Shown here: one piece after another, positions 29,141 through 39,580 of the stretch
How positions within the stretch are numbered: the first letter of the stretch is position 1
Layout of the letters: each line of letters opens with the position of its first letter
Assembly: GCF_001547755.1 (NCBI RefSeq)
Contig: NZ_AP013042.1
Span: 1,240,001 to 1,304,000 of the forward strand
Length of the DNA stretch: 64,000 nucleotides
Source of the DNA: an endosymbiont of Bathymodiolus septemdierum str. Myojin knoll
GTDB lineage: Bacteria; Pseudomonadota; Gammaproteobacteria; PS1; Pseudothioglobaceae
Reading direction: 5' to 3'
Made by a program: the position numbers and the translations under genes
Notes under the pieces: generated by a model
What the model was told of the DNA's origin: nothing
What the model saw: the letters and a program-made list of their open reading frames with translations, nothing else
Database searches by the model: none

Positions 29141-29581
29141 ATGTCAAAATTTAATTTACTTACCGTCCTCCTTGTTTCTAGTCTATTAAGCGCTTGTGGC
29201 TTTCACACACCAACCAATACAATATCGATAAATGTGTCAATCACAGGCAACTCAAACGGTGCATTTGCAACCGAATTCAAAAAACATCTTAGTGCAAAAG
29301 CAGAACGCACTTTAACGGTAAAAATTGGCGATGAAGTGCAAAAACAACAAGCGATTGCTTATACAAAAGGCGTTGCCAGTAGTTACACACTGATATTAAG
29401 TGTGCCTGTAGAAATATCTCGTGGTAAGAAAATATTATTATCAAAAAAATTGACAGCAAGCACTACAGTAAGCGACATAACAACATCTCAAGCTGATAGA
29501 CTACGCATTGGTGACAGTTATGTGCAACTTCGCAAGGCGCTTGTCGTGAAATTATTGAGAAGGTTAAACGCTCTCAAATAA
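29141..29581 (+). CDS. lptE: LPS-assembly lipoprotein LptE
   Basis: Outer-membrane lipoprotein that plugs the LptD barrel during LPS insertion. The signal peptide ends in the lipobox LLSACGFH, with the lipidated Cys at residue 19; CGFH is the typical LptE start of the mature protein. 146 residues, shorter than E. coli LptE (193). The core is poorly conserved, so the name rests on the CGF motif and on the gene order lptE-holA, which is the standard one. holA starts 6 bases downstream. Confidence 0.85.
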   Translation: MSKFNLLTVLLVSSLLSACGFHTPTNTISINVSITGNSNGAFATEFKKHLSAKAERTLTVKIGDEVQKQQAIAYTKGVASSYTLILSVPVEISRGKKILLSKKLTASTTVSDITTSQADRLRIGDSYVQLRKALVVKLLRRLNALK

Positions 29582-29587
29582 TTTTAA

Positions 29588-30607
29588 ATGCGCATTAAAC
29601 CTGAACAACTCAAAACTAACTTAGTCAGCCAATTCAATTCACTTTACTTTGTTTTTGGTCCAGAGCTTTTATTGGTTGAACAAAGTCTTTCCCATATTAG
29701 AAACACTGCAAAAATGCAAGGCTTTGATGATAGAGTCAGCTTTGAAATAGAGGGTAATTTTGATTGGGGTGAAATCACAGCTGAACTCTCAGCAACCTCT
29801 TTATTTTCACCAAAACGTATTATTGAATGTCGTCTAAAAACTGGGAAAATCGGCATTAAAGGTTCAAAAGCATTAACTGAAATCGCTTCAAATCTATCAA
29901 ATGACATCTTATTTATCGTTTCCACAGGTAAACTTGATTTCGCCCAACAAAAAGCAAAATGGTTTAAAACCCTTGATGCAAATGGCACGATTGTGCAAGT
30001 GTGGGAAGTGCAACGCGACCACCTTGTCGGTTGGGTTGCCAACCACATGGCAGAGGAAGGTTTGACTGCCAATCTAAAAATTGCAGAAGGTATCGCCTAC
30101 TTCACCGAAGGTAATTTACTCGCCTCCATGCAAGAAATTCAAAAATTAAAAATGGCATACCCTGACGGTAATATTGATGCGGATGATTATCTCAAACAAC
30201 TCAGTCAGCAATCGCATTACAGCATTTACAACCTTGTTGATTCTGCACTATTAGGCAATAGCGACCAAGTGTTGAAAATTTACGAAACCATGATTGCTGA
30301 CACAGCAACACCGATTATTTTAAGTAGCACGCTCTACCGAGAAATCAGCGCATTGATTGATATGGCTATTGAACTGCGACAAGTTAAACAGGTAGCAAGT
30401 GTCATGAATAACCATCGAGTTTGGAAAAGCAGACAGGCTGTCATCAGTAACGCACTCAAGCATCATTCTTACCAACGCCTACAAAAAATCTTATTATTGC
30501 TCGGGCGTATTGACCGCTCCATCAAGGGTATGGATAATCTCAATGTTATTAACGAACTACGCACACTCTTATTAAATTTAGCAGGGAAAACACCATGGAC
30601 TCAATAA
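29588..30607 (+). CDS. holA: DNA polymerase III subunit delta
   Basis: Clamp-loader delta subunit, which opens the beta clamp. The N-terminal domain has [15 protein letters not shown], the degenerate nucleotide-site region with no Walker A lysine as in other delta subunits. The C-terminal part is helical with [11 protein letters not shown] in the middle, a family signature. 339 residues, as in E. coli (343). It sits between lptE and proA, overlapping the proA start by 13 bases. Confidence 0.95.
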   Translation: MRIKPEQLKTNLVSQFNSLYFVFGPELLLVEQSLSHIRNTAKMQGFDDRVSFEIEGNFDWGEITAELSATSLFSPKRIIECRLKTGKIGIKGSKALTEIASNLSNDILFIVSTGKLDFAQQKAKWFKTLDANGTIVQVWEVQRDHLVGWVANHMAEEGLTANLKIAEGIAYFTEGNLLASMQEIQKLKMAYPDGNIDADDYLKQLSQQSHYSIYNLVDSALLGNSDQVLKIYETMIADTATPIILSSTLYREISALIDMAIELRQVKQVASVMNNHRVWKSRQAVISNALKHHSYQRLQKILLLLGRIDRSIKGMDNLNVINELRTLLLNLAGKTPWTQ

Positions 30608-31854
30608 CAACTCTCATCAACACACTCGGTCAAAACGCACGCACTGCGTCAAAAACACTTCGTAGTGCGACGACTTATCAAAAAAATAATGCACTGATTA
30701 ATATTGCCGAACAGGTAAATAAAAATCGCAAAGATATTCTAAACGCCAATCAAAAAGACTTAACCCAAGGTAAGGACAATAAATTAGACGCCGCTTTATT
30801 GGATAGATTAATGTTAGACGATGTGCGTTTAGACGGCATCATTGAAAGCCTAAAGCAAATCGCCGCGCTACCCGACCCAGTTGGAGAAATCACCGACTTA
30901 AAGTACCGCCCAAGTGGCATTCAAGTCGGAAAAATGCGTGTACCACTTGGTGTTATGGGCATCATTTACGAATCGCGTCCAAATGTAACAATTGACGCTG
31001 CTGCCCTGTGTCTTAAATCAGGCAATGGTGCAATTTTGCGTGGTGGCTCCGAAGCCATTGATTCAAACATTGCTCTTTATGCCTGTGTTAGGCGAGGATT
31101 GATTGATGCGAGTTTAAATAAAAATTGTGTACAACTGATTGACACCACCGATAGAGCCGCCGTTACTGAATTGGTTAAAGCCAAAGACTTCGTTGATGCG
31201 ATTATTCCACGAGGTGGCAAAGGCTTGGTTGAAGCCATTAGTGATAGCGCTAAGATGCCTGTTATCAAACATTTACATGGAATTTGCCACACTTACATCG
31301 ATAAAGACGCTGACACCAAAAAAGCCATTAACATTGCTTTCAACGGCAAAGCACGACGATATGGTGTATGCAATGCCACCGAAACTTTATTGATCCACGC
31401 ATCCGCAGTCGGTCGGGTTATGCCTGAACTCATTGCAGAATTTATTGCCAAAGGTGTAGAATTAAGGGGCTGCAAAGAAACGCAAAAACTCTCAAAACAA
31501 ATTAAAAAAGCCACTGAAGAAGATTGGGACACCGAATATTTAGATGCAATCCTATCTATTCGCATTGTCAATTCAATGACGGATGCAATTGACCATATTG
31601 AACAACATGGTTCGGGGCATACCGAGGCCATCGTTAGCGAAAACTACGGTGCTACTCGTCGCTTTATGACCGAAGTCGATTCATCTTCCATTATGGTCAA
31701 CGCTTCTACAGGTTTTGCCGATGGTTTTGAATACGGACTTGGGGCAGAAATTGGTATCAGTACGGATAAATTTCATGTTCGTGGTCCTGTCGGATTAGAG
31801 GGTCTAACTTCACAAAAATACATTGTCCTTGGCGATGGACATATCCGAAGTTAA
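30595..31854 (+). CDS. proA: Gamma-glutamyl phosphate reductase
   Basis: Second step of proline synthesis, reducing glutamyl-5-phosphate to the semialdehyde. It has [17 protein letters not shown] (about residues 109-125), [12 protein letters not shown], and [11 protein letters not shown], where the Cys is the catalytic thiol of this aldehyde-dehydrogenase-fold enzyme. Length 419, typical. holA overlaps it by 13 bases. proC lies in the same window at 45.7 kb; proB is not seen. Confidence 0.97.
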   Translation: MDSITTLINTLGQNARTASKTLRSATTYQKNNALINIAEQVNKNRKDILNANQKDLTQGKDNKLDAALLDRLMLDDVRLDGIIESLKQIAALPDPVGEITDLKYRPSGIQVGKMRVPLGVMGIIYESRPNVTIDAAALCLKSGNGAILRGGSEAIDSNIALYACVRRGLIDASLNKNCVQLIDTTDRAAVTELVKAKDFVDAIIPRGGKGLVEAISDSAKMPVIKHLHGICHTYIDKDADTKKAINIAFNGKARRYGVCNATETLLIHASAVGRVMPELIAEFIAKGVELRGCKETQKLSKQIKKATEEDWDTEYLDAILSIRIVNSMTDAIDHIEQHGSGHTEAIVSENYGATRRFMTEVDSSSIMVNASTGFADGFEYGLGAEIGISTDKFHVRGPVGLEGLTSQKYIVLGDGHIRS

Positions 31855-31894
31855 AGAATTAAGATTAAAAATAGTAGATATAGGCACACAAACA

Positions 31895-33079
31895 ATGGAT
31901 TTAGAACAGCAATTAGAAATATTTTTAAGGGGCACTGACGAAATCTTGCCACTGGATGAACTCAAAGACAAACTCAAACGCAAAAAAGTGTTAAAAATCA
32001 AAGCGGGTTTTGACCCAACAGCACCTGACTTACATTTGGGGCATACCGTTTTAATCAATAAATTGAAAATGCTGCAAGACCTAGGTCACGAAATTCAATT
32101 CCTAATCGGCGATTTCACCGCAATGATTGGTGACCCAACAGGAAAAAGCAAAACTCGCCCACCGCTTTCGCGTGAACAAGTGATAGAAAACGCCAAAAGT
32201 TACACAGAGCAAGTATTCAAAATCTTGGACGAAAACAAAACCACCGTTGTTTTCAATTCGCAGTGGATGGATAAAATGACGCCAATGGAATTTATCAAAC
32301 TTTCATCAACGCGTACTGTTGCCAGAATGTTAGAGCGCAATGATTTTGAAACCCGTTACAAAAATGGCAATGATATTGCCATCCACGAATTCCTATATCC
32401 ACTGGTGCAAGGTTATGATTCTGTTGAACTTGAAAGTGATATGGAAATCGGTGGCACTGATCAAAAATTCAATCTACTAATGGGCAGAGAATTACAAAAG
32501 CGTTATGGCAAAGAACAACAAGTCATCCTAACTATGCCAATTTTAGAGGGTTTGGATGGCGTACAAAAAATGTCAAAATCCTTAGATAATTATATTGGTA
32601 TTGACGATACTGCTGATGAAATGTTTGGCAAAATTATGTCCATTAGCGATGAACTTATGTGGCGTTATTTTGAGTTATTGAGTTTTGAAAGTTTGCAGGC
32701 GATTGCCAATTTAAAGCAAGAAATGAACGATGGTAGAAACCCAAGAGATATTAAATTTATCTTGGCTGCTGAAATCATCACCCGTTTTCATAATGAGAAA
32801 GCCGCCAAACAAGCACAACAAAACTTCATTGACCGCTTTGCCAAAAATCAAATTCCTGATGAAATGGAAGTCTTTATTTTTGATGCTGGCATCAAAATTG
32901 CCAACCTACTCAAAGATGCCGGGCTTTGCAACAGCACCTCAAACGCCTACCAAATGATTAAAGGTGGCGGTGCAAAGATTGACGGTGAAAAGATTACGGA
33001 TAAAAGCCTTGAACCTGAAAAAGGCACAGCCGTTTATCAAATCGGTAAACGCAAATTTGCCAGGGTTACCATTCAGTAG
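31895..33079 (+). CDS. tyrS: Tyrosyl-tRNA synthetase
   Basis: Class I synthetase charging tRNA-Tyr. The HIGH-type motif is DLHLGHT (about residues 45-51) after AGFDPTAP, and KMSKS is present exactly as MSKS in [13 protein letters not shown]-terminal S4 RNA-binding domain ends the protein, as in the TyrZ-like 400-residue form rather than the E. coli 424-residue form. I take the ATG at 31895 ([10 protein letters not shown]), 40 bases after proA; the in-frame ATG at 31823 lies inside proA and adds non-homologous sequence. Confidence 0.96.
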   Translation: MDLEQQLEIFLRGTDEILPLDELKDKLKRKKVLKIKAGFDPTAPDLHLGHTVLINKLKMLQDLGHEIQFLIGDFTAMIGDPTGKSKTRPPLSREQVIENAKSYTEQVFKILDENKTTVVFNSQWMDKMTPMEFIKLSSTRTVARMLERNDFETRYKNGNDIAIHEFLYPLVQGYDSVELESDMEIGGTDQKFNLLMGRELQKRYGKEQQVILTMPILEGLDGVQKMSKSLDNYIGIDDTADEMFGKIMSISDELMWRYFELLSFESLQAIANLKQEMNDGRNPRDIKFILAAEIITRFHNEKAAKQAQQNFIDRFAKNQIPDEMEVFIFDAGIKIANLLKDAGLCNSTSNAYQMIKGGGAKIDGEKITDKSLEPEKGTAVYQIGKRKFARVTIQ

Positions 33080-33082
33080 GTG

Positions 33083-33088
33083 TATAAT
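33083..33088 (+). promoter_or_regulatory. -10 element for ssrA
   Basis: TATAAT 12 bases before the tmRNA 5' end, just after the tyrS stop. No clear -35 at the right spacing. Confidence 0.6.
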
Positions 33089-33100
33089 ATTATTCTTCCA

Positions 33101-33444
33101 GGGGATGACATGGCTTCGACGAGGAGTTGGATCTCAAGGATGCATGCCGAGGATGAGAATAACTCGTAACCGTTTCTCAAAAAAGATAGTTGCAAACGAA
33201 AACAACTACGCTCTAGCTGCATAGCTAGCCGCTCCCTTGAAGTTGTCTGTGCTTCTTGGACAGCGGTCGATTACAGACTCGCTAGAATTATTGGTTTAGG
33301 GTAATTCGGTTAAAACCAACTAAAATCGCACTTACATCCCTGATGGTCGGGTGGTAAATTGTTAAACTAATAGGCTAAACTAAGCATGTAGATTCTTTGT
33401 TTGAAGGTTTTCGGACGGCGGTTCGATCCCGCCCATCTCCACCA
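33101..33444 (+). ncRNA. ssrA: Transfer-messenger RNA (tmRNA)
   Basis: 344 bases with encoded CCA. The 5' end GGGGATG pairs with CATCTCC before the A-CCA end, and the T arm reads GGCGGTTCGATCCCGCC. The tag frame starts at GCA 33192 and stops at TAG 33222, encoding ANENNYALAA. The E. coli tag in the same part is ANDENYALAA, so two residues are exchanged while the YALAA degron read by ClpXP/ClpA is kept. It rescues ribosomes stalled on broken mRNAs together with SmpB. Confidence 0.97.
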
Positions 33445-33456
33445 CTTCATTAAATT

Positions 33457-33481
33457 AGCCCGCTTTATGCGGGCTTTTTTT
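33457..33481 (+). terminator. Intrinsic terminator after ssrA
   Basis: AGCCCGC / GCGGGCT arms with a 4-base loop followed by TTTTTT, 12 bases after the tmRNA. Confidence 0.9.
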
Positions 33482-33535
33482 ATCGCTCAAAATATTCAGA
33501 AAAGAGCCGCTTAAATTGTTATGATCCTAGTTGTT

Positions 33536-34816
33536 TTATTTTTTGAAAAAAGTTTTTTTCTTCTTGGGTTTATTGTCGGCAGAGTTACTATTTTTTCCGT
33601 ATCTTGGTTTGTTGCGACTTTTGCTTTTCTTTGGTTTCTTATTTTTTGGGGGTAGTAACTTCTTACCAGTTTCAGGAACATCGTGATTTGGAATAAAATC
33701 ATCAACCATTATGCGCTCAAGTTTTTTCTGGGTTAGGCGTTCGATGTCAAACAATTGTTTGGCTTCGTCGGCGCTGACTAATGAAATGGCCTCTCCTTTT
33801 GAACCAGCACGACCTGTTCTACCGATACGATGAACATAATCCTCTGGGACATTGGGAAGGTCAAAGTTAACCACATGAGGGAGTTCAACGATGTCAATGC
33901 CACGGGCAGCGATGTCGGTTGCCACTAAGACATTCACTTTTCCAGCTTTGAAATCTGCTAAGGCGCGTGTTCTAGCGCCTTGGGATTTATTGCCATGAAT
34001 GGCGGCGGCGGTGATGCCGCGTTTTCCCAACTGTGTGGCAATACGATTAGCGCCATGCTTAGTGCGACTAAATACCAACACTTGATACCAACTGTGTTCT
34101 TGTATAAGATGCGTCAGCAGGGCTTGTTTTTTAGATTTGTCAACGGGATGAATCCATTGTTTGACGGATTTCACTGTGGTATTTCTTGGGGTTACTGAAA
34201 TTTCTACTGGATCATTAACCAAGGTTTTAGCCAGTTTTCTAATATCGTCAGAAAAAGTAGCTGAAAACATTAAAGTTTGTCTATTTGCTGGTAAAATCTT
34301 TAAAATTCTCTTAATATCGTGGATAAATCCCATATCTAACATTCTGTCGGCTTCATCCATCACAAAAATTTCTAAATGGTCGAATTTCACTGCATTTTGT
34401 GAATATAAATCTAATAATCTACCTGGGGTTGCTACCAAGATATCCACACCACCTCTGAGTTTTTGCATTTGTGGGTTGATTTTAACGCCACCAAAAACCA
34501 CGGTTGATTTGAGTGGTAACTGCCTACCATAATCCATCACGCTGGCATTCACTTGTGCGGCAAGCTCGCGTGTTGGTGTCAAGATAAGGGTGCGCACTTG
34601 GTTGGATTTTGCAGGGGTGCCTTTTGATAGAAGTTGCAAAATTGGCAAAGTAAAGCCTGCGGTCTTACCGGTACCTGTTTGTGCAGCGGCCATAATGTCC
34701 TTACCATCTAAAACAACAGGAATTGCCTGTTCTTGAATGGGCGACGGTTTGTCGTAGCCCTTTTTAATGACTGCCTCAAGGATGGCGTCAGATAAACCTA
34801 ATTTCGAAAAACCCAT
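33536..34816 (-). CDS. DEAD-box RNA helicase, RhlE-like
   Basis: ATP-dependent RNA helicase. It has the Q-motif [13 protein letters not shown], motif [10 protein letters not shown] (about residues 41-49), PTRELAAQ, the [17 protein letters not shown] box, SAT, and motif [12 protein letters not shown]. The C-terminal ~50 residues are Lys-rich and disordered, ending KKKKTFFKK, typical for RhlE/SrmB relatives that act on rRNA. Length 426. It is a single gene, divergent from a DUF1289 gene. Which of the E. coli paralogues it replaces cannot be said, though the N-terminus [14 protein letters not shown] fits RhlE best. Confidence 0.92.
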   Translation of the reverse strand: MGFSKLGLSDAILEAVIKKGYDKPSPIQEQAIPVVLDGKDIMAAAQTGTGKTAGFTLPILQLLSKGTPAKSNQVRTLILTPTRELAAQVNASVMDYGRQLPLKSTVVFGGVKINPQMQKLRGGVDILVATPGRLLDLYSQNAVKFDHLEIFVMDEADRMLDMGFIHDIKRILKILPANRQTLMFSATFSDDIRKLAKTLVNDPVEISVTPRNTTVKSVKQWIHPVDKSKKQALLTHLIQEHSWYQVLVFSRTKHGANRIATQLGKRGITAAAIHGNKSQGARTRALADFKAGKVNVLVATDIAARGIDIVELPHVVNFDLPNVPEDYVHRIGRTGRAGSKGEAISLVSADEAKQLFDIERLTQKKLERIMVDDFIPNHDVPETGKKLLPPKNKKPKKSKSRNKPRYGKNSNSADNKPKKKKTFFKK

Positions 34817-34862
34817 AGCAAACTATTTTTTAAATAAAGACGCACATTTTACATTAGCATCC

Positions 34863-34868
34863 TATAAT
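34863..34868 (+). promoter_or_regulatory. -10 element for the DUF1289 gene, probably leaderless
   Basis: TATAAT with 6 bases before the ATG at 34875, so the expected transcription start coincides with the A of the ATG. Confidence 0.5.
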
Positions 34869-34874
34869 ACATTA

Positions 34875-35051
34875 ATGAATACTCAAATCAAATCGCCTTG
34901 TGTTGGCATTTGTAAATACAACAAACAGAACTTCTGTGTCGGTTGCAAGCGCAACAGTGATGAAATTAGTAACTGGATTAATTATTCAAATGCAATGCGT
35001 GAAGCAATTATGAAAGATCTAGAGGGTCGGAAAGTTAAAGGTAGAGATTAA
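34875..35051 (+). CDS. Small DUF1289 protein
   Basis: 58-residue Cys-rich protein with the DUF1289 pattern SPCVGICKYNKQNFCVGCKR, four cysteines that probably hold a metal, followed by an EISNW helix. The function of the family is not established. The start at 34875 is chosen because the family begins just before SPC, and because the TATAAT lies 6 bases upstream; the longer in-frame ORF would begin inside the helicase gene. It converges with the BolA-type gene, with 4 overlapping bases at the stops. Confidence 0.85.
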   Translation: MNTQIKSPCVGICKYNKQNFCVGCKRNSDEISNWINYSNAMREAIMKDLEGRKVKGRD

Positions 35052-35278
35052 GACACTTCCGAAGGCGTACGGGCTTTAATACTTAAAGCATGTAACGCAC
35101 CGCTATCAATATCTGAACGCACCGCAGCCAACACCATTTTTTGTCTGGCTAATAACGACATACCTTCAAAGACAGGGGAAACTACCAAAGTTGAACAATT
35201 ACAACCATCACCCTCCATGGTAACAGTTGAATTTTCAATAGCTGCTTCAAGTTTTACTTGGATTTCTTCTAATGTCAT
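35048..35278 (-). CDS. BolA/IbaG-family protein
   Basis: 76-residue BolA-like protein. Start at ATG 35278 (MTLEEIQVKLEAAI). The fold signature is GDGCNCSTLVVSPVFEGMSL followed by the Arg-x-Lys helix and HALSIKARTP, closest to IbaG. BolA-type proteins bind glutaredoxin with a shared 2Fe-2S cluster through a conserved His; here the invariant C-terminal HALSIK His is present. The extra Cys pair in GDGCNCS is seen in some family members. It lies 1 base downstream of the phosphate transporter stop. Confidence 0.85.
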   Translation of the reverse strand: MTLEEIQVKLEAAIENSTVTMEGDGCNCSTLVVSPVFEGMSLLARQKMVLAAVRSDIDSGALHALSIKARTPSEVS

Positions 35279-35279
35279 A

Positions 35280-36548
35280 TTATGCACCAAACACGCCTTT
35301 AAGGGTAAAAAAGAATAAAATCGACATTAACGCACCTGCCGGCAATGTTATTAACCATGATAAAAATATTTTATTAATCACACGGGTATTGAGTGCCGCC
35401 ATACCTCTTGCCAAACCAACACCTAAGACTGCACCTACCAAAACTTGCGTGGTGGAAACTGGCAAACCTGTACCTGATGCAATGACCACAGTTGTGGCAG
35501 CCGCCAAAGTTGCCGCAAAACCGCGTGAAGGCGTTAGCTGAGTTATACCAGCGCCAATTGTGGCAATAACCTTATGCCCATAAGTCACGAGACCAAAGAC
35601 GATACCCACGCCACCGACCAACAAGATACCAACGGGCAAAGCGCTTTTAGAGCCAATCAAGCCACCACTTTCAATCACACCGTAAATAGCAGCCAATGGA
35701 CCAATCGCATTTGCCACATCGTTTGACCCATGTGCGAACGCCATAGCAGCGGCGGTAATGACCATTAATACACTGAATATTCGTTCCATTGAGGTAAAGT
35801 GAAAGTCTTTATTTTCTTTCGGATCTACATGAATGCGGCGAATAATTACAGTACCAACAAGGGTAACCAACAATCCAAACCCGACTGCCAAGGCATAACT
35901 TGTACCCATTTCGAATTCTAAACCAACATGTTTAAGTCCTTTAAAAATCGTTACCAGGGAAATAATAAAGCCCACTAAAAACATATAAAACGGTACATAT
36001 TTTTTAGCATTATCAAATGGATCAGAAGTGTCAATAATTAAATTTTGCAAACTTTTAAACAATACAAAAGCGATGCTACCAGCCAAAATCGGTGAAACAA
36101 TCCAACTCATTGCAATGTTGCCAACTTTTCCCCAAGCAACCGCATCAATACCTACGCCCACCGCACCAAAGCCAACGATTGCACCAACAATTGAGTGCGT
36201 GGTTGATACCGGCCAACCAAAAGAAGAGGCAATCATTAGCCAAAAACCCGCTGCTAATAACGATGCCAACATACCATAAACCAATAAATGCGGACTGTCA
36301 GTAAACACATTGGCATCTAAAATGCCTTTACGAATAGTTGCCGTAACTTCGCCACCTGCCAATACTGCCCCTGCAAATTCAAAAATAACAGCAATGATAA
36401 TGGCTTGTTTGACAGTAATGGCGCCCGAACCGACAGATGTCCCCATTGCATTTGCGACATCGTTTGCACCTACGCCCCACGCCATAAATAAGCCAAAAAC
36501 AACCGCAAGGATTAATAAGATATCGCCGTGATTTGCAATAATTTCCAT
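35280..36548 (-). CDS. PiT-family inorganic phosphate transporter
   Basis: Low-affinity phosphate permease of the PiT family, 422 residues, with about ten membrane helices in two inverted repeats. Each repeat carries the signature GANDVANAMGTSVGSGA and AHGSNDVANAIGPLAA. Coupled ion (H+ or Na+) cannot be told from the sequence. It lies 9 bases downstream of a DUF47/PhoU-like gene, the common arrangement for PiT transporters in bacteria, and the two probably form one operon. Confidence 0.93.
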   Translation of the reverse strand: MEIIANHGDILLILAVVFGLFMAWGVGANDVANAMGTSVGSGAITVKQAIIIAVIFEFAGAVLAGGEVTATIRKGILDANVFTDSPHLLVYGMLASLLAAGFWLMIASSFGWPVSTTHSIVGAIVGFGAVGVGIDAVAWGKVGNIAMSWIVSPILAGSIAFVLFKSLQNLIIDTSDPFDNAKKYVPFYMFLVGFIISLVTIFKGLKHVGLEFEMGTSYALAVGFGLLVTLVGTVIIRRIHVDPKENKDFHFTSMERIFSVLMVITAAAMAFAHGSNDVANAIGPLAAIYGVIESGGLIGSKSALPVGILLVGGVGIVFGLVTYGHKVIATIGAGITQLTPSRGFAATLAAATTVVIASGTGLPVSTTQVLVGAVLGVGLARGMAALNTRVINKIFLSWLITLPAGALMSILFFFTLKGVFGA

Positions 36549-36557
36549 AACGCTCCT

Positions 36558-37235
36558 TTATTTTGCAAGCAAGACTTCTAAGCGAGACCCAACTTTTTGA
36601 GCAGAATCTGCTAACTCACCTAGCCACTCAACCGCACGATAGTAAAACATTACATCAACGGGTGGGTAATCTCCTTCTATCGGGAATAATTTGGTGCGGA
36701 TTTGGTGCTGAATTTTGTCAGATTTACTTTCTAGTTGATTGACATCGTCAATAATAGAACTCACAACTTTGCGCTCTCTATTGCCAAAAGCAGTTTCCAT
36801 TAACTCATCTAACTCATTCACCGCCTTAAGTGCTGCTGCAGAAGTTTTAATACATACATCTGTCAATTCAATAACATCGGCAGAAATTGCTTCTGGCAAG
36901 GTCATTTTGCGATTAATAATTAAGCCTGCAACATCCTTTGTCGTGTTGGCAATAGAATCTTGAATCAATAATAAATCCAATAAATCACGACGAGAGAAGG
37001 GCATCATAAAAGTTGAAGGTAATTTTGCACGCAATTTTTTCTTCAAAATATCGGCTTCGCCTTCTTTATGTCCAATATCAACTCTGATTTCTTGCGCCTT
37101 TTCCCAGTCTTTTTCGTCAATAGCAATCATAAAACCTTTGAGCAATGAAATACACGAATGAACACTGCTCATATGCTGTTGTAGTGGGCTAATTGGTGAT
37201 TTTCCGAACAGCCCATCAATGATACTTTTTGGCAT
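36558..37235 (-). CDS. DUF47/TIGR00153 PhoU-like regulator of phosphate transport
   Basis: 225-residue all-helical protein of the DUF47 family. It starts IIDGLFGKSPISPLQQHM and has DLLLIQDSIANTTKDVAGL in the middle, the family core. Members sit beside PiT transporters and resemble PhoU; their likely job is to control or assist the transporter. First gene of the DUF47-PiT pair and divergent from accA. Confidence 0.9.
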   Translation of the reverse strand: MPKSIIDGLFGKSPISPLQQHMSSVHSCISLLKGFMIAIDEKDWEKAQEIRVDIGHKEGEADILKKKLRAKLPSTFMMPFSRRDLLDLLLIQDSIANTTKDVAGLIINRKMTLPEAISADVIELTDVCIKTSAAALKAVNELDELMETAFGNRERKVVSSIIDDVNQLESKSDKIQHQIRTKLFPIEGDYPPVDVMFYYRAVEWLGELADSAQKVGSRLEVLLAK

Positions 37236-37320
37236 TTTAACCCCACTTTAAAATTATGATTTCAATAAAGTGCATTTTCAACAGATAACCCCATATGTCA
37301 AGTCTTTTTTTAATTAAAAC

Positions 37321-37357
37321 TTAAATCCATTCTTAATCCTGCCAAGAGTGGATTTAA
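37321..37357. other. Imperfect hairpin in the DUF47-accA divergent region
   Basis: TTAAATCCATTCTT (37321-37334) pairs with AAGAGTGGATTTAA (37344-37357), 13 of 14 positions, around a 9-base loop. No T-run fits a terminator in either direction. It could be an operator or an mRNA structure. The rest of the 243-base intergenic region has no gene. Confidence 0.4.
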
Positions 37358-37432
37358 AAAATTTATAAATTAATAAAATCTGTCATTTTGCTAATCACCC
37401 TTATTTATGCAGAGGTCTTAATAATAATTTAA

Positions 37433-37441
37433 TGTTATAAT
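37433..37441 (+). promoter_or_regulatory. Extended -10 promoter for accA
   Basis: TGTTATAAT, a perfect extended -10 (TGnTATAAT), 37 bases before the accA ATG. Confidence 0.5.
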
Positions 37442-37478
37442 TTACCACAATTGTAAAAAACACCCACTTTAACTTGAT

Positions 37479-38429
37479 ATGAATTTAAATTATCTCGATT
37501 TTGAACAACCGATTGCCGACTTAGAAGGTAAGATTGAAGCCCTACAGAGCGTCAAAGACAAAGTAGATATTTCCGAGGAAATACAAGCCCTAAAAGACAA
37601 AAGCACTTCATTAACTAAAAAAATTTTCTCTTCATTGTCGGACTGGCAAATTGCACAATTAGCACGCCATCCTAATCGCCTTTATACGCTTGATTATATT
37701 GACGATGTGTTTGATGAATTTACCGAACTCCATGGCGACCGTGCTTTTGCAGATGATTATGCAATTATTGGCGGTCTTGCCAAACTTGATGGCATGCCAG
37801 TAATGTTCATCGGTCAGCAAAAAGGTCGAACCACGCAAGATAAAATCAAACACAATTTTGGTATGCCAAGGCCAGAAGGCTATCGCAAGGCTTTGCGTTT
37901 AATGAAAATGGCTGAAAAATTTTCACTGCCCATTGTTACTTTTATTGACACCCCAGGTGCCTATCCAGGTATCGGCGCCGAAGAACGCGGTCAGTCTGAA
38001 GCAATTGCCAGAAACTTGTTCGAAATGTCCACCCTAAAAAGCCCAATTGTTTCTGTCGTCATTGGCGAAGGTGGCTCTGGTGGCGCATTGGCAATCGGCG
38101 TGTCAGATAGAATAATGATGTTTGAATACAGCATTTATTCCGTGATTTCTCCTGAAGGTTGCGCATCTATCCTTTATAAAGATGCAGCAAAAGCAAACAT
38201 TGCAGCAGAATCGCTTAAATTAACCAGTGCTCATCTTAAAAAAGAAGGGCTGATTGATACGATTATCACTGAACCACTTGGTGGCGTTCACCGTGATACT
38301 GAGTCAGCCAAAATAATTCTCAAAGCTGCCTTAAAACAACAACTCAACGAAATAACTGCCATTGATATTGAACAATTGGTGGCTCAACGCGCAGAAAAAC
38401 TATTAGGTTTTGGAAAATTTAAAGACTAA
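37479..38429 (+). CDS. accA: Acetyl-CoA carboxylase carboxyltransferase subunit alpha
   Basis: Makes malonyl-CoA together with AccD and biotinylated AccB. It starts [15 protein letters not shown], has [16 protein letters not shown], and the CoA/oxyanion loop [13 protein letters not shown] (about residues 202-214). Length 316, as in E. coli (319). tilS follows with a 20-base overlap, a common gammaproteobacterial pair. Its product feeds both FabD and the polyketide cluster. Confidence 0.98.
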   Translation: MNLNYLDFEQPIADLEGKIEALQSVKDKVDISEEIQALKDKSTSLTKKIFSSLSDWQIAQLARHPNRLYTLDYIDDVFDEFTELHGDRAFADDYAIIGGLAKLDGMPVMFIGQQKGRTTQDKIKHNFGMPRPEGYRKALRLMKMAEKFSLPIVTFIDTPGAYPGIGAEERGQSEAIARNLFEMSTLKSPIVSVVIGEGGSGGALAIGVSDRIMMFEYSIYSVISPEGCASILYKDAAKANIAAESLKLTSAHLKKEGLIDTIITEPLGGVHRDTESAKIILKAALKQQLNEITAIDIEQLVAQRAEKLLGFGKFKD

Positions 38430-39579
38430 AGATGCATTTTTAGAAGGGAAAAACATCGTTCTCGGGCTGAGTGGTGGCATTGATTCGGTGGTTTTATTGC
38501 ATTATTTGCACGCCAAATATCCTAATAAAGTCCGCGCTGTACATTGCAATCATCATCTTTCAAGGCATTGTAATGAATGGCAAGCATTTTGCGATGATTT
38601 GTGCCAATCTCTAAATATTCCTTTTACCAAAATCAATCTTATTATTAAAAAATCGTCAAATGTGGAAGAAAATGCGCGTAAAAGTCGTTATCTCTCACTA
38701 TCTTCAGATTTAAAAAAAAACGAAGTGCTTTGCACTGCCCATCATAAAAATGACCAGGCAGAAACTTTATTGCTACAATTATTCCGTGGCTCTGGCGTGG
38801 CTGGATTGGCATCTATGCCAACCTTTAAAACCTTTGGCAAAGGCACCCTTTACCGTCCACTGCTAAATATTGCCAAATCTGAAATTATTCAATACGCTAA
38901 AGACAATCAATTGTCTTGGATTGAAGATGACAGCAATACGGATACAAATTTCCGTCGTAATTTTTTGAGATTAGACATTCTACCAAAATTAGAAACCGTT
39001 TATCAAAACCTAACAAATACTTTAGCGCGTAGTGCAAAACATCAGTCTGAATCCTTGCGTCTTACACAGGATTTAGCAAAATTAGACATTGAACAATATC
39101 ATTTAATCTCAAGCAATAGATTGAATGTTGCGCGTTTGTCGGTTCTCAAACCTTATCGCATTAGGAATGTTTTGCGCCACCATCTGAGTAATTTAGGTTT
39201 TTTAATGCCCTCGGATAAAGTTATGCAACAAATCTTGGATTTACTCTATGCCAAAGAAGATGCTGTGCCGCTTGTTAGTTGGGGAGAGGCTGAAATTCGT
39301 CGTTATAAAAATGAACTTTATTTTATCAATCAAGCGCTAGAAAATAAGTCAAACTGCCCTTACCACGCTGAATTTAAGGATATGAATAATTTCTCCATTC
39401 GCCATCGTAAGGACGGTCAGCGTATCAAACTTTCAAACAAGCGTCACTCGCAATCCTTAAAAAAAGTCTTACAAGAAGCAAGCATCCCACCTTGGGAGCG
39501 TAATACTTTAAAGATGTATTATGTTGAAGATGAATTGCGGGCAATGGAACGCATCGGCTATATGGAAAATGCAGAATAA
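38410..39579 (+). CDS. tilS: tRNA(Ile)-lysidine synthetase TilS (TTG start)
   Basis: Converts C34 of tRNA-Ile(CAU) to lysidine. The PP-loop [17 protein letters not shown] begins about residue 17, followed by the [12 protein letters not shown] motif with the second catalytic region. Length 389 includes a C-terminal substrate-binding domain. There is no ATG in frame before the PP-loop, so the TTG at 38410, inside the accA end, is the most likely start. It converges with ybeY, 1 base apart. Confidence 0.93.
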   Translation: MENLKTKDAFLEGKNIVLGLSGGIDSVVLLHYLHAKYPNKVRAVHCNHHLSRHCNEWQAFCDDLCQSLNIPFTKINLIIKKSSNVEENARKSRYLSLSSDLKKNEVLCTAHHKNDQAETLLLQLFRGSGVAGLASMPTFKTFGKGTLYRPLLNIAKSEIIQYAKDNQLSWIEDDSNTDTNFRRNFLRLDILPKLETVYQNLTNTLARSAKHQSESLRLTQDLAKLDIEQYHLISSNRLNVARLSVLKPYRIRNVLRHHLSNLGFLMPSDKVMQQILDLLYAKEDAVPLVSWGEAEIRRYKNELYFINQALENKSNCPYHAEFKDMNNFSIRHRKDGQRIKLSNKRHSQSLKKVLQEASIPPWERNTLKMYYVEDELRAMERIGYMENAE

Positions 39580-39580
39580 C

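Noticed and set aside
37380-37397. CTGTCAT followed by a weak second half, like a Pho box upstream of the phosphate genes
   Set aside because: Only the first 7-mer fits; the second repeat has too many mismatches, and the site is oriented toward accA and not toward the DUF47-PiT operon.
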